Below are positions 1 to 8,719 of a stretch of 42,240 nt of DNA, in pieces. Each line of letters begins with the position of its first letter. The first letter of the stretch is position 1. The notes beneath the pieces are model-generated. The model made no database searches. It saw only the letters and a program-made list of their open reading frames with translations, and had not been told where the DNA came from. The stretch comes from Dorea_D sp963559605. Its GTDB lineage: Bacteria; Bacillota; Clostridia; Lachnospirales; Lachnospiraceae. The DNA lies in assembly GCA_963559605.1 (NCBI GenBank), contig CAUWLL010000023.1, forward strand, positions 1-42,240, read 5' to 3'. Both the position numbers and the translations under genes were made by a program.

Positions 1-5
1 GTTAT

Positions 6-80
6 GGTGGGTATGGTGCAGTTGGTTAGCGCGCCAGATTGTGGTTCTGGATATCATGGGTTCGAGTCCCATTACCCACC
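6..80 (+). tRNA. tRNA-His (anticodon GTG)
   Basis: Cloverleaf with a 7-bp acceptor stem (7-13 with 73-79), plus the extra G at 6 opposite C at 80 that marks histidine tRNAs. The anticodon loop reads GTG inside the stem CCAGA/TCTGG. The T arm carries TTCGAGT. No CCA is encoded. First of three closely spaced tRNA genes. Confidence 0.96.
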
Positions 81-108
81 TTTCTTTTTTTCTCTAGACA
101 TATATTAT

Positions 109-180
109 TGGGCTATCGCCAAGCGGTAAGGCACAGGACTTTGACTCCTGCACTCGTTGGTTCGAATCCAACTAGCCCAG
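109..180 (+). tRNA. tRNA-Gln (anticodon TTG)
   Basis: Acceptor stem TGGGCTA pairs with TAGCCCA, with discriminator G at 180. The anticodon loop CTTTGAC in stem CAGGA/TCCTG gives TTG. The T loop is TTCGAAT. No CCA is encoded. It lies 28 nt after tRNA-His and 7 nt before tRNA-Lys, so the three are probably processed from one transcript. Confidence 0.96.
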
Positions 181-187
181 TTGTTAT

Positions 188-260
188 GGGCGTGTAGCTC
201 AGTCGGTAGAGCACTTGACTTTTAATCAAGTTGTCCGGGGTTCGAATCCCCGCACGCTCA
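188..260 (+). tRNA. tRNA-Lys (anticodon TTT)
   Basis: Acceptor GGGCGTG pairs with CACGCTC (one G-T pair), with discriminator A at 260. Anticodon stem CTTGA/TCAAG encloses CTTTTAA, anticodon TTT. Last tRNA of the cluster, followed directly by a strong terminator. Confidence 0.96.
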
Positions 261-266
261 CTAAAA

Positions 267-305
267 CAAAAGGCATTGACGGAAACGTCAGTGCCTTTTG
301 TTATA
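267..305 (+). terminator. Rho-independent terminator of the tRNA cluster
   Basis: A 15-bp inverted repeat (267-281 with 286-300) closes a GAAA tetraloop and ends in a T-rich run. It begins 6 nt after tRNA-Lys, so it ends the His-Gln-Lys transcript. Confidence 0.9.
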
Positions 306-609
306 TAATAAGAAATTACTCCGCAATATTCCCATTACATAAAAACGCTCCGCGCAGGAGGCGCGCACTTTTTAGTGTTATGCCGATGAGGAGCATATGG
401 AAGCGGCTTGCGCGTTTCCATATAGAGGATTGTCTGCATCGGCTGCCGGATGCGTCGAATTATGGAAGATTATGACATGTGAACAACAAAAACAAGAAAT
501 ATTTAATGTCATTCGAAAAATTTTCTATAGTTTCTTAATGGAAAAGTTATTATACTGGCAATATAGACAAAATCTTCATGAAAGAAGAATGAAAAAGGAG
601 GAAAAGTAT
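306..609 (+). other. Long leader region upstream of mglB
   Basis: About 300 nt without a convincing gene. The reading frame of mglB stays open upstream to about 397, but it has no ribosome site there and would place a signal peptide in mid-protein. The left half is GC-rich and full of inverted repeats (see 382-443). The right half is AT-rich and probably holds the promoter: a TATACT at 551-556 is a possible -10 with a weak -35. The mglB ribosome site AAGGAGG is at 595-601. Confidence 0.5.
382..443 (+). repeat. Nested inverted repeats in the mglB leader
   Basis: An outer pair GCCGATG (382-388) / CATCGGC (437-443) encloses an inner pair ATATGGAA (395-402) / TTCCATAT (416-423). A further GC-rich inverted repeat lies at about 350-366. 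Together they could fold into a multi-part RNA or cruciform. No T tract follows, so it is not a simple terminator. Its role is unknown; it may be a leader control element or an eroded intergenic repeat. Confidence 0.45.
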
Positions 610-1881
610 ATGAAGAAGAAATTAGTCGTATTGATGCTCGCAGCAGCAATGGTTGTTTCTACTGTTGCATGTGGATCATCAGGAGGATCATCTGAAGGAG
701 ATGGCGGAAGTGATAAAGCAGCCAGCGGAGATGTTGCAAATAAGGACAAGCCGTTAGTATGGTTCAACCGTCAGCCATCCAACAGCTCAACAGGAGAGCT
801 CGACAAAACAGCGCTTAACTTCAACAAAGATACATATTATGTAGGATTTGACGCTAACCAGGGAGCTGAACTTCAGGGACAGATGGTGAAAGAGTACATC
901 GAGGCTAATATCGATAAGATCGACCGTAACGGTGATGGAACAATCGGTTATGTTCTGGCGATCGGTGACATCGGACACAATGACTCTATCGCTCGTACAA
1001 GAGGTGTTCGTAAAGCTCTTGGAACAGCAGTTGAAGCAGATGGAAATATTGTAAGTGATCCAGTTGGAACAAACAAAGATGGTTCTGCAAAAGCAGTTAA
1101 AGACGGTAAGCTCGGCGATCTTGTAGTTCGTGAGTTAGCTTCTCAGGAGATGAAGAACTCAGCAGGTGCTACATGGGATGCAGCTACAGCAGGTAACGCT
1201 ATCGGAACATGGTCTTCTTCTTTCGGAGAGGAAATTGATGTTGTTGTATCTAACAATGATGGTATGGGAATGTCTATGTTCAATGCATGGTCTAAAGATA
1301 ACAAAGTTCCTACATTCGGATACGATGCTAACAGCGACGCTGTTGCAGCTATCGCAGAGGGATACGGCGGAACGATCAGCCAGCATGCAGACGTTCAGGC
1401 TTACTTAACACTTCGTGTTCTTCGTAACGCACTTGACGGTGTAGACGTTGACACAGGTATCGGAACACCTGACGAGGCAGGAAACGTTTTAACAGAAAAC
1501 GAGTATGTATACAAAGAGGACGAACGTTCTTACTACGCATTAAACGTAGCAGTTACAGCTGACAACTACAAAGACTTCACAGATTCTACAGTAGTTTGGG
1601 AGCCTGTATCTAAACAGCTTGATGAGAAGAAGAGTCCAAAGAAGAAAGTATGGCTTAACATTTACAACGCTTCTGATAACTTCTTAAGCTCTACATACCA
1701 GCCACTTCTTCAGAACTATGATGATTTATTGAACCTTGAAGTTGAGTATATCGGCGGAGATGGACAGACAGAGTCTAACATCACAAACCGTTTCGGTAAC
1801 CCGGGCGAGTACGACGCATTCGCAATCAACATGGTTAAAACAGATAACGCTGCTTCTTACACAGCTATTCTGAATCAGTAA
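610..1881 (+). CDS. mglB: Circularly permuted MglB-type sugar-binding lipoprotein
   Basis: 423-residue extracytoplasmic binding protein for an ABC sugar importer, probably for glucose/galactose. The ATG at 610 follows AAGGAGG by 8 nt. An N-terminal signal ends in a lipobox with Cys21. Residues 47-330 match MglB from its middle to its C terminus: WFNRQP (51-56), calcium-loop-like DRNGDG (105-110), GHND with Arg129, a tryptophan near 189, SNND (214-217) and FGYDA (236-240). Residues 346-423 then match the N-terminal part of MglB (NIYNASDNF and AINMV), so the order is circularly permuted. Sugar-contact residues of E. coli MglB are mostly kept; the last Asn appears as Gln258. Treponema pallidum MglB-2 shows a similar permutation. 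mglA and mglC follow. The fold and the permutation are clear; the exact sugar is inferred. Confidence 0.9.
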   Translation: MKKKLVVLMLAAAMVVSTVACGSSGGSSEGDGGSDKAASGDVANKDKPLVWFNRQPSNSSTGELDKTALNFNKDTYYVGFDANQGAELQGQMVKEYIEANIDKIDRNGDGTIGYVLAIGDIGHNDSIARTRGVRKALGTAVEADGNIVSDPVGTNKDGSAKAVKDGKLGDLVVRELASQEMKNSAGATWDAATAGNAIGTWSSSFGEEIDVVVSNNDGMGMSMFNAWSKDNKVPTFGYDANSDAVAAIAEGYGGTISQHADVQAYLTLRVLRNALDGVDVDTGIGTPDEAGNVLTENEYVYKEDERSYYALNVAVTADNYKDFTDSTVVWEPVSKQLDEKKSPKKKVWLNIYNASDNFLSSTYQPLLQNYDDLLNLEVEYIGGDGQTESNITNRFGNPGEYDAFAINMVKTDNAASYTAILNQ

Positions 1882-1910
1882 TTTGAAGAGTTAAGATAAG
1901 AGCAGTAAGA

Positions 1911-1938
1911 TTTTAGGGAGAAGAAATTCTCCCTAAAA
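1911..1938 (+). terminator. Intercistronic hairpin between mglB and mglA
   Basis: A 12-bp perfect stem (1911-1922 with 1927-1938) closes a GAAA loop. No T tract follows, so it may only attenuate or protect the mglB 3' end. Such hairpins commonly allow more binding protein than ATPase from one operon; that role is inferred here. Confidence 0.6.
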
Positions 1939-1984
1939 TTAAATTAAACACATTAACAGTTAATTTTTTACAGGAGTAAGAAGT

Positions 1985-3493
1985 ATGACAGATAAGAGAG
2001 ATGACGTTGTCTTATCGATAAACGGCATGAGTAAATCCTTTGGACGTAACCGGGTTCTGGATCATATCAATCTGGAAGTGAAACGCGGAACGGTTATGGG
2101 ACTTATGGGTGAAAACGGTGCAGGTAAGTCAACGATGATGAAATGCCTCTTCGGTACCTATCAGAAAGATGAAGGAACTATCTTTCTGGATGGAAGAGAA
2201 GTGAGTTTTTCCGGACCTAAGGATGCCCTTGAAAATGGTATTGCCATGGTGCATCAGGAGTTAAACCAGTGTCTGGAAAGAAATGTAGTGGATAATCTGT
2301 TTCTCGGACGTTACCCGGTAAATTCCATGGGGGTAATCGATGAGGGAAGAATGAGAAAAGAAGCCTCTGAGCTTTTCCGAAGACTGGGTATGACAGTAAA
2401 CCTGACACAGCCTATGAGAAATATGTCTGTTTCACAGAGACAGATGTGTGAGATTGCAAAAGCAATTTCTTATAATGCAAAAGTAATTGTACTGGATGAG
2501 CCGACTTCCTCACTGACAGTACAGGAGGTTGACAAACTTTTTGAGATGATGAGAATGTTGAAAGAGCAGGGAATTGCACTGGTATACATTTCTCATAAAA
2601 TGGATGAGATTTTTGAAATCTGTGATGAGATTTCCGTACTTCGTGACGGTAATCTGGTTATGACAAAGAATTCAAAAGAAACGGATATGAATGAATTGAT
2701 TGCAGCCATGGTTGGCCGTTCTCTTGATAATAGATTCCCGCCGGTAGATAATGTTCCGAAAGAGGTTATCTTGTCCGTACAGAGTCTGTCTACCAAGTTT
2801 GAACCGCAGTTGCAGGATGTTTCCTTTGACGTAAAAGAGGGAGAGATCTTCGGACTCTACGGTCTGGTAGGTGCAGGCCGTACAGAGCTTTTGGAGACGA
2901 TCTTCGGTGTGCGTACCAGAGCTACAGGCCGTGTATATCTGGACGGACAGCTTATGAACTTCAATACTGCAAAAGAAGCGATGGATCATGGATTTGCATT
3001 GATCACAGAGGAACGTAAGGCAAACGGACTTTTCCTTAAGGCTGACCTTACATTTAATACAACGATTGCGAACCTGAATGCATATAAGTCAGGAATCGCG
3101 CTTTCTGATTCTAAGATGACGAAGGCAACATCAAACGAAATTAAGGTTATGCATACCAAATGTTTAGGCCCGGATGATATGATCACAAGTCTTTCCGGTG
3201 GAAATCAGCAGAAAGTCATCTTCGGAAGATGGCTGGAGCGCGCGCCGAAGGTATTCATGATGGACGAGCCTACAAGAGGTATCGACGTTGGTGCGAAATA
3301 CGAGATTTACGAGTTGATCATCAACATGGCAAAACAGGGAAAAACAATTATCGTTGTTTCTTCCGAGATGCCGGAGATTTTGGGAATTACGAACCGTATT
3401 GGCGTTATGTCGAACGGACGCCTTGCCGGAATTGTAAATACAAAAGAAACTAATCAGGAAGAGCTTTTAAGACTTAGTGCAAAATACCTATAA
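1985..3493 (+). CDS. mglA: Sugar ABC transporter ATPase (two nucleotide-binding domains)
   Basis: 502 residues, the normal length for MglA/RbsA-type double ATPases that power monosaccharide import at the inner face of the membrane. The first domain has Walker A GENGAGKST, a signature-like SVSQRQM and Walker B VIVLDEPTSSL. The second has the degenerate P-loop GLVGAGRTE, signature LSGGNQQKV and MMDEPTRGIDVG, as is usual for the family. The start has GGAG about 10 nt upstream. It follows mglB after the hairpin and precedes mglC by 18 nt, so all three should be one transcript. Galactose/glucose specificity is inferred from mglB. Confidence 0.93.
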   Translation: MTDKRDDVVLSINGMSKSFGRNRVLDHINLEVKRGTVMGLMGENGAGKSTMMKCLFGTYQKDEGTIFLDGREVSFSGPKDALENGIAMVHQELNQCLERNVVDNLFLGRYPVNSMGVIDEGRMRKEASELFRRLGMTVNLTQPMRNMSVSQRQMCEIAKAISYNAKVIVLDEPTSSLTVQEVDKLFEMMRMLKEQGIALVYISHKMDEIFEICDEISVLRDGNLVMTKNSKETDMNELIAAMVGRSLDNRFPPVDNVPKEVILSVQSLSTKFEPQLQDVSFDVKEGEIFGLYGLVGAGRTELLETIFGVRTRATGRVYLDGQLMNFNTAKEAMDHGFALITEERKANGLFLKADLTFNTTIANLNAYKSGIALSDSKMTKATSNEIKVMHTKCLGPDDMITSLSGGNQQKVIFGRWLERAPKVFMMDEPTRGIDVGAKYEIYELIINMAKQGKTIIVVSSEMPEILGITNRIGVMSNGRLAGIVNTKETNQEELLRLSAKYL

Positions 3494-3511
3494 TGAGGGA
3501 GATTGAAAAAT

Positions 3512-5161
3512 ATGGCTAATAGTAAGATTCTTACGGCTGAACAGGTAGCGCAGCTTCGTCAGCCAATCGACGAGTATGTCGGTAAAATTCAAAAACAGAT
3601 AGACAGTCTCAGAGAGGACGGAACAGATAAAGTAATTGCCTGCCAGAATCTCATGGACGGAATTAAGAGAGACCGTGCGCTTTCAAAAGAGAAAAAAGCT
3701 GCCCGCCTTGCAGAGGTTCAGAAAGATCTGGATGCCGCAAAAAAAGTGGAAGCTAAAAACCAGGGCGAGATTTCCAAACTTATCGCAGATGCAGAAAAAT
3801 ACTTGAATGAGCATTTTGATAAAGAGTTTTATCAGCCGATCCAGGCAAGCTGCGTAGAAGAGAAGGTTGCCGCAAAACAGCGTTATGAGGCAAAACTAGC
3901 TCAGTTGGAGAAAGAGCATAAGGAAAATGTATCCAAACTTTCTTCACAGCAGGAAATCAAAGAAGAGAACTATGTATATAAGAACCGTCAGGAAAATGCA
4001 AAATTAGACTTGGCGAAAGACTATCAGGATATTAAAGACAGAAGACACAATGCTTTCAGCCACAAATATCATTTGCTTGATCTTCTCCGTCTGTCCAAAT
4101 TTACCTTTAGTGAGAATATGGCACAGAGATGGGAGAATTACAAATATACATTTAACCGCAGAGCATTCCTTTTACAGAACGGTTTGTATATAGCAATCCT
4201 TTTGATCTTTATCGCATTGTGTATCATTACTCCGTTTGTAAAGAATACACAGCTTTTAACTTACAATAACGTACTTAACATTTTACAGCAGGCATCACCT
4301 AGAATGTTCCTTGCTCTTGGTGTTGCAGGTCTTATCCTTCTTGCAGGTACTGACCTCTCCATCGGACGTATGGTCGGTATGGGTATGACAACTGCTACGA
4401 TCATCATGCATCAGGGAGTTAATACCGGTGGTGTGTTTGGTCATATCTTCGACTTCACAAAGATGTCCGTTGGTATGAAGATTATTCTTGCATTAGTATT
4501 ATGTGTGGTTTTATGTACGTTCTTTACAACGATTGCAGGATTCTTCACTGCGAAGTATAAGATGCATCCGTTTATTTCCACTATGGCAAACATGCTGGTA
4601 ATCTTCGGATTGGTTACATATGCAACGAAAGGTGTGTCTTTCGGTGCGATTGAACCGGTGATCCCGAACATGGTAATTCCAAAGGTGAACGGATTCCCAA
4701 CGATCATTCTTTGGGCAGTAGCGGCAGTTATTATCGTATGGTTTATCTGGAACAAGACAACCTTCGGTAAAAACCTTTACGCAGTAGGTGGAAATGCAGA
4801 GGCTGCAACAGTTTCCGGTATTTCTGTATTCGCTGTAATGCTCGGAGCATTTATCTTAGCCGGTATCCTCTATGGATTCGGTTCATGGCTTGAGTGTATC
4901 CGTATGGTTGGTTCCGGTTCTGCGGCTTATGGACAAGGATGGGAAATGGATGCTATCGCAGCCTGTGTAGTAGGTGGCGTATCCTTTACCGGTGGTATCG
5001 GTAAGATTTCCGGTGTAGTTGTCGGTGTGCTGATCTTCACCGCACTTACATACTCTCTTACAATCCTTGGTATCGATACAAACCTTCAGTTCGTATTCTC
5101 AGGAATTATCATTCTTGTAGCGGTAACACTTGACTGTCTGAAATATGTACAGAAAAAATAA
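3512..5161 (+). CDS. mglC: Sugar ABC transporter permease with long N-terminal coiled-coil extension
   Basis: 549 residues; the C-terminal part is an MglC/RbsC-type permease (BPD_transp_2 family), while typical MglC has about 330-340. The first membrane segment begins near residue 224. The preceding ~215 residues are highly charged, rich in Lys, Glu, Ala and Gln, with no signal peptide; they look like helical, probably coiled-coil, cytoplasmic sequence. The permease part has several membrane spans and the loop GGNAEAATVSG that contacts the ATPase. The ATG at 3512 is preferred over a TTG at 3503 because GAGGGAG lies about 11 nt upstream. A terminator follows. The function of the extension is unknown; it might tether the ATPase or another cytoplasmic partner. 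Confidence 0.9.
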   Translation: MANSKILTAEQVAQLRQPIDEYVGKIQKQIDSLREDGTDKVIACQNLMDGIKRDRALSKEKKAARLAEVQKDLDAAKKVEAKNQGEISKLIADAEKYLNEHFDKEFYQPIQASCVEEKVAAKQRYEAKLAQLEKEHKENVSKLSSQQEIKEENYVYKNRQENAKLDLAKDYQDIKDRRHNAFSHKYHLLDLLRLSKFTFSENMAQRWENYKYTFNRRAFLLQNGLYIAILLIFIALCIITPFVKNTQLLTYNNVLNILQQASPRMFLALGVAGLILLAGTDLSIGRMVGMGMTTATIIMHQGVNTGGVFGHIFDFTKMSVGMKIILALVLCVVLCTFFTTIAGFFTAKYKMHPFISTMANMLVIFGLVTYATKGVSFGAIEPVIPNMVIPKVNGFPTIILWAVAAVIIVWFIWNKTTFGKNLYAVGGNAEAATVSGISVFAVMLGAFILAGILYGFGSWLECIRMVGSGSAAYGQGWEMDAIAACVVGGVSFTGGIGKISGVVVGVLIFTALTYSLTILGIDTNLQFVFSGIIILVAVTLDCLKYVQKK

Positions 5162-5175
5162 TAGAAAATGATGTG

Positions 5176-5207
5176 AAAGAACCAGACTTTGTTCTGGTTC
5201 TTTTGTT
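5176..5207 (+). terminator. Terminator of the mgl operon
   Basis: An 11-bp stem (5176-5186 with 5193-5203), a 6-nt loop and a following T-rich run, 15 nt after the mglC stop. Confidence 0.85.
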
Positions 5208-5214
5208 GTATAAT

Positions 5215-5223
5215 TGTTATAAT
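5215..5223 (+). promoter_or_regulatory. Extended -10 promoter for the two-component operon
   Basis: TGTTATAAT matches the extended -10 form (TGn followed by TATAAT). There is no good -35. It is 35 nt before the regulator start and just after the mgl terminator. A second TATAAT at 5209-5214 overlaps this region. Confidence 0.55.
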
Positions 5224-5257
5224 AGTTACGAATATGTAAAATCACAGGAGAGCGTTT

Positions 5258-6871
5258 ATGGATAGATATACATTACTTTTGGTAGATGACGAGGAAGAGG
5301 TAGTCCAGGTCATCCGAAAGAAAATTAACTGGGAAGGGCTTGGATTTACCGTGATCGGTTATGCAAACAACGGTGTGAAAGCGCTGGAAATGGTAGAGGA
5401 GCTTCAGCCGGATGTAGTGATGACAGATATTAAGATGCCGTATATGGACGGCATGGAATTGTGCAAGCATATCCGGGCAGATCATCCGGCGACGAAGATT
5501 CTGCTCTTTACCGGATTCGATGAATTTGAATACGCCAAAGAAGCGATCCATCTGGAGATTGAGGAGTATATTTTAAAACCTCTTAACGCTGTGGAGCTGA
5601 CCAATGTGTTGACGCAGTTAAAAATTAAACTGGATCGTGAGATCAGTGAAAAGAGAAGTGCAGAAATATTACAGGCAAACTATCAGGAATCGCTGCCGTT
5701 TTTGAGAGCTAATTTTTATTCGTCTTTGATAGAAGGGAAGATTCACGAAGATGAAGTATGTAAATTTATGGCGGATTATCAGATTGAACTTTCGGGACCG
5801 TATTATTGCTGTCTTGTGATCCATACCTCTTCGGGGCAGGTTCCTCAAGGGATGAGTCCGCAGCTTGTGGCAACGGCTGTATACGGACAGGCGAAGGAAC
5901 GACTGTTAAAGAACTGGCGAGGCAAGATCTTCTCTTATCTTGGCAATACGATTATGATAGCCCAGCTTGAGGAAGAAGAGGCAGTTACGGAACTGACCGA
6001 TGAATGTGATAAATTCTGCCGATATGCACAGCGTATAATCGGCGCGGTTGTGACAGTGGGGATTGGTCAGGTATGCGACGACATTTTAGACCTTTCGCAT
6101 TCTTTCTCGAGCGCCAGAGAGGCGGTTTCTTACCGGGTTATTTACGGGACTTCAAAGGCGATCAATATGAAGGAGATCGCGCCGCAGGAAAGAAACACGT
6201 CTGTTTCCATTGCAGATGAAACAGAACTTTCGCAGTTGTTTAAAATGATCCGACTGAGTTCAGAACAGGATATTATAGAAGCGGTGGACGATTATTTTAA
6301 AAGAGTATATCTGTCTGCAAAGTCGCTGCCTCACCACCATATCGCGGTGATGGAATTGATCAGCGCCCTGTATCGGTTTGCGGCAAACAATGAGATCGTC
6401 ATTGAGGAGTTCGCAGGAGAGATGCCTACGGTATACAGTTCTCTGGTAGACCATGATCTGAACACGCTTAGAGACTGGCTGGTCAATATCAGTCTGGCAT
6501 TTCATGAGAAAATCGTCAGTGCAAGAAATACCTCCACGCGTTCTCTGATAGAGAGGGCAAAAGATTATGTTCGCAATAATTACAGGGATGAAAACCTGTC
6601 TTTGGATAGTATTTGTAAAGTTTTGGGCGTATCAAACTCCTATTTTTCTTCTGTGTTCAAAAAGGAAACAGGAGATTCCTTTATCGGATATGTGACAGAG
6701 TATCGTATGGAAAAGGCGGCGCGTCTGCTGATCGAGACGAATGAGAAAAGTTATATTATAGCCAAAAGTGTAGGTTATGCAGATCCGAATTATTTCAGCT
6801 ACGTATTTAAGAGACAGTTTGGAGTATCACCGTCCAAGTACAGAACGGAGTATGCAAAAAGTGAGAGATAG
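5258..6871 (+). CDS. YesN-like response regulator, AraC-type output
   Basis: 537-residue cytoplasmic transcription regulator. Residues 1-120 form a receiver domain: acidic pair Asp10/Asp11, phosphorylation site Asp57 in VMTDIKMPYMDG, and the conserved lysine in YILKPL. A central region of about 300 residues is the variable linker seen in YesN proteins. The last ~100 residues carry two helix-turn-helix units of the AraC/XylS type, including SLDSICKVLGVSNSYFSSVF and GYADPNYFSYVFKRQFGVSP. The start follows CAGGAG. It overlaps the kinase gene. Given the mgl operon upstream and the two binding-protein genes downstream, it probably controls sugar uptake; the target is not proven by sequence. Confidence 0.92.
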   Translation: MDRYTLLLVDDEEEVVQVIRKKINWEGLGFTVIGYANNGVKALEMVEELQPDVVMTDIKMPYMDGMELCKHIRADHPATKILLFTGFDEFEYAKEAIHLEIEEYILKPLNAVELTNVLTQLKIKLDREISEKRSAEILQANYQESLPFLRANFYSSLIEGKIHEDEVCKFMADYQIELSGPYYCCLVIHTSSGQVPQGMSPQLVATAVYGQAKERLLKNWRGKIFSYLGNTIMIAQLEEEEAVTELTDECDKFCRYAQRIIGAVVTVGIGQVCDDILDLSHSFSSAREAVSYRVIYGTSKAINMKEIAPQERNTSVSIADETELSQLFKMIRLSSEQDIIEAVDDYFKRVYLSAKSLPHHHIAVMELISALYRFAANNEIVIEEFAGEMPTVYSSLVDHDLNTLRDWLVNISLAFHEKIVSARNTSTRSLIERAKDYVRNNYRDENLSLDSICKVLGVSNSYFSSVFKKETGDSFIGYVTEYRMEKAARLLIETNEKSYIIAKSVGYADPNYFSYVFKRQFGVSPSKYRTEYAKSER

Positions 6872-8705
6872 AATATACAAGTATCTTAAAAATATAGCGC
6901 CGGGTGAGATCCAGTCGATGATCATGATCGTTTTCTCCGTCATCTCTGTTTCCATCGTACTTTGTGTAGGGATTGTCATGTATCTTAGATTCTCTACCGT
7001 TTCAAAAGAGGATACTATCGAGAGTACACAAAAATTGGTGGAACAGACCGGGGAAAGTCTGGAGGACTATCTGGTGAATATGCGTCAGGTTTCTGACGCG
7101 GCTTATTACAATATTATAAAAGGAAATGACTTTTCCGGGAAGCAGGAAGAACTTCAGAAAGGCATGAACCTTCTGTATCAGGCAAACCAGGAAAATCTGC
7201 GAAGCATTGCGATCTATGACAGTAAGGGAGAACTAATGGCGGCGGAGCCGGTAGTTTCCGAGAAAGAAGATCGGGATGTGACGGAGCAGGAGTGGTTTTT
7301 ACAGGCAGTGAAAGAGGTGGAGAATATCCATTTTTCCACGCCTCATGTACAGAATTTATTTGATGACGGTTCCTTTCGGTATTATTGGGTGATTTCCTCT
7401 AGCCGTGTTGTGGAGCTTTCTAGCGGACCGGATTCAGACAGGGGCGTACTGCTGGTAGACATGGACTATTCGTCAATCTCCAGAATGATGAATCAGATCA
7501 ATAAGGCGGACAACGGTCAGTATTATTATCTGTGTGACAATAACGGAGAGATTATCTATCATCCCCGACAGGCGCAGATCAACAACGGGATCGGAAAGGA
7601 GAACAGCTATTATACCGCAACGCTCAAAGACGGGGTGTATGATGAAAAATTTGAGGGAGAGAACCGGAAGGTTATTGTCAATACTATCAGTTATACCGGA
7701 TGGAAGCTTGTAGGCGTTATGCCGCAGGAGAGCTTTTCCTATAAGATGATTGATATTCAGCAGTTTATTGCCATGTTCCTACTTTTGATCGCCATGATGC
7801 TGATCTTGGTAAATAGAGTGGTGTCGGCAAGAATTTCAAGTCCGATTTTAAAACTGAACAAATCTGTAACAGAATATGAAGCAGGAGAAAATCCGGAGAT
7901 CTATGTCGGAGGGTCACTGGAAATCCGGCATTTGGGGGAATCTATTCAGAAGTCTTATGAGCAGAATGCCGACCTTATGCAGAAGGTTTTGGTGGAGCAG
8001 ACCGAGAGAAGAAAGAGCGAACTGGACGCCCTGCAAAGTCAGATCAATCCTCATTTTCTGTACAATGCGCTGGATTCTATTACATGGATGATCGAGGGAG
8101 AGAGGAACGACGATGCGGCGTTTACCGTCACGCAGCTGGCGAAGTTGTTCCGCATCAGTCTGTCCAAAGGAAATACAGTTATCAGTGTAAAAGATGAGAT
8201 ACAGCATGCGAAAAGCTATATGAATATTCAGAAGATACGATACAAAGACGCATTTACGGTAGTGTTTGATATTGAGCCGGAGATACTGGATTATTGTGCA
8301 GTGAAGCTCACCTTACAGCCGTTGCTTGAAAATGCGATTAATTATGGCATTGTAGGAGGAGAAGACGAGGATGGTGAGATTTGTATTACAGGAAAAATGA
8401 AAGACGGAAATATTATTCTGGCTGTGCGGGATAACGGAATCGGAATCCCGGAGGAAGAAGTAGAGTTCCTTCTTACAGATAATAATCGGGTTCGAAAAAA
8501 AGGCTCCGGTGTAGGACTTGTGAATGTGAACAATCGTATTCGAATTCTTTTTGGTAAAAAATATGGGCTTAATATTGAGAGCGAACTGGATGAGGGAACA
8601 ACGGTGTCCATTTGTATTCCGGCGGTCTTATACAGTGAGGAGAATCGAAAGATTCTGGAAAAAGGGTATCAGTTCAGTAAAGAGGAAATCGAAGACAGGA
8701 AATAA
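6852..8705 (+). CDS. YesM-like sensor histidine kinase
   Basis: 617-residue membrane sensor kinase, partner of the preceding regulator. Transmembrane segment 1 is at about residues 22-46 and segment 2 at about 303-323. Between them lies an extracellular domain of ~250 residues with the look of a dCACHE sensor (final part SYTGWKLVGVMP). A HAMP-like segment and coiled coil lead to the His_kinase core INPHFLYNALDS with His401 as phosphoacceptor. The ATP-binding part has LLENAINYG, DNGIGIP (527-533) and GSGVGLVNV. It overlaps the regulator gene by 20 nt. The ATG at 6852 sits very close to its GGAG; a GTG at 6861 is better spaced and is an alternative start. It may sense sugar directly or through the binding proteins encoded next. 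Confidence 0.9.
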   Translation: MQKVRDRIYKYLKNIAPGEIQSMIMIVFSVISVSIVLCVGIVMYLRFSTVSKEDTIESTQKLVEQTGESLEDYLVNMRQVSDAAYYNIIKGNDFSGKQEELQKGMNLLYQANQENLRSIAIYDSKGELMAAEPVVSEKEDRDVTEQEWFLQAVKEVENIHFSTPHVQNLFDDGSFRYYWVISSSRVVELSSGPDSDRGVLLVDMDYSSISRMMNQINKADNGQYYYLCDNNGEIIYHPRQAQINNGIGKENSYYTATLKDGVYDEKFEGENRKVIVNTISYTGWKLVGVMPQESFSYKMIDIQQFIAMFLLLIAMMLILVNRVVSARISSPILKLNKSVTEYEAGENPEIYVGGSLEIRHLGESIQKSYEQNADLMQKVLVEQTERRKSELDALQSQINPHFLYNALDSITWMIEGERNDDAAFTVTQLAKLFRISLSKGNTVISVKDEIQHAKSYMNIQKIRYKDAFTVVFDIEPEILDYCAVKLTLQPLLENAINYGIVGGEDEDGEICITGKMKDGNIILAVRDNGIGIPEEEVEFLLTDNNRVRKKGSGVGLVNVNNRIRILFGKKYGLNIESELDEGTTVSICIPAVLYSEENRKILEKGYQFSKEEIEDRK

Positions 8706-8719
8706 AAAGGGTACAGAAT

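Noticed and set aside
215..475. Open frame over tRNA-Lys and the terminator
   Set aside because: It overlaps a clear tRNA and a perfect terminator and has no ribosome site.
397..609. In-frame N-terminal extension of mglB
   Set aside because: No ribosome site at 397; it would bury the signal peptide and lipobox, and AAGGAGG sits before 610.
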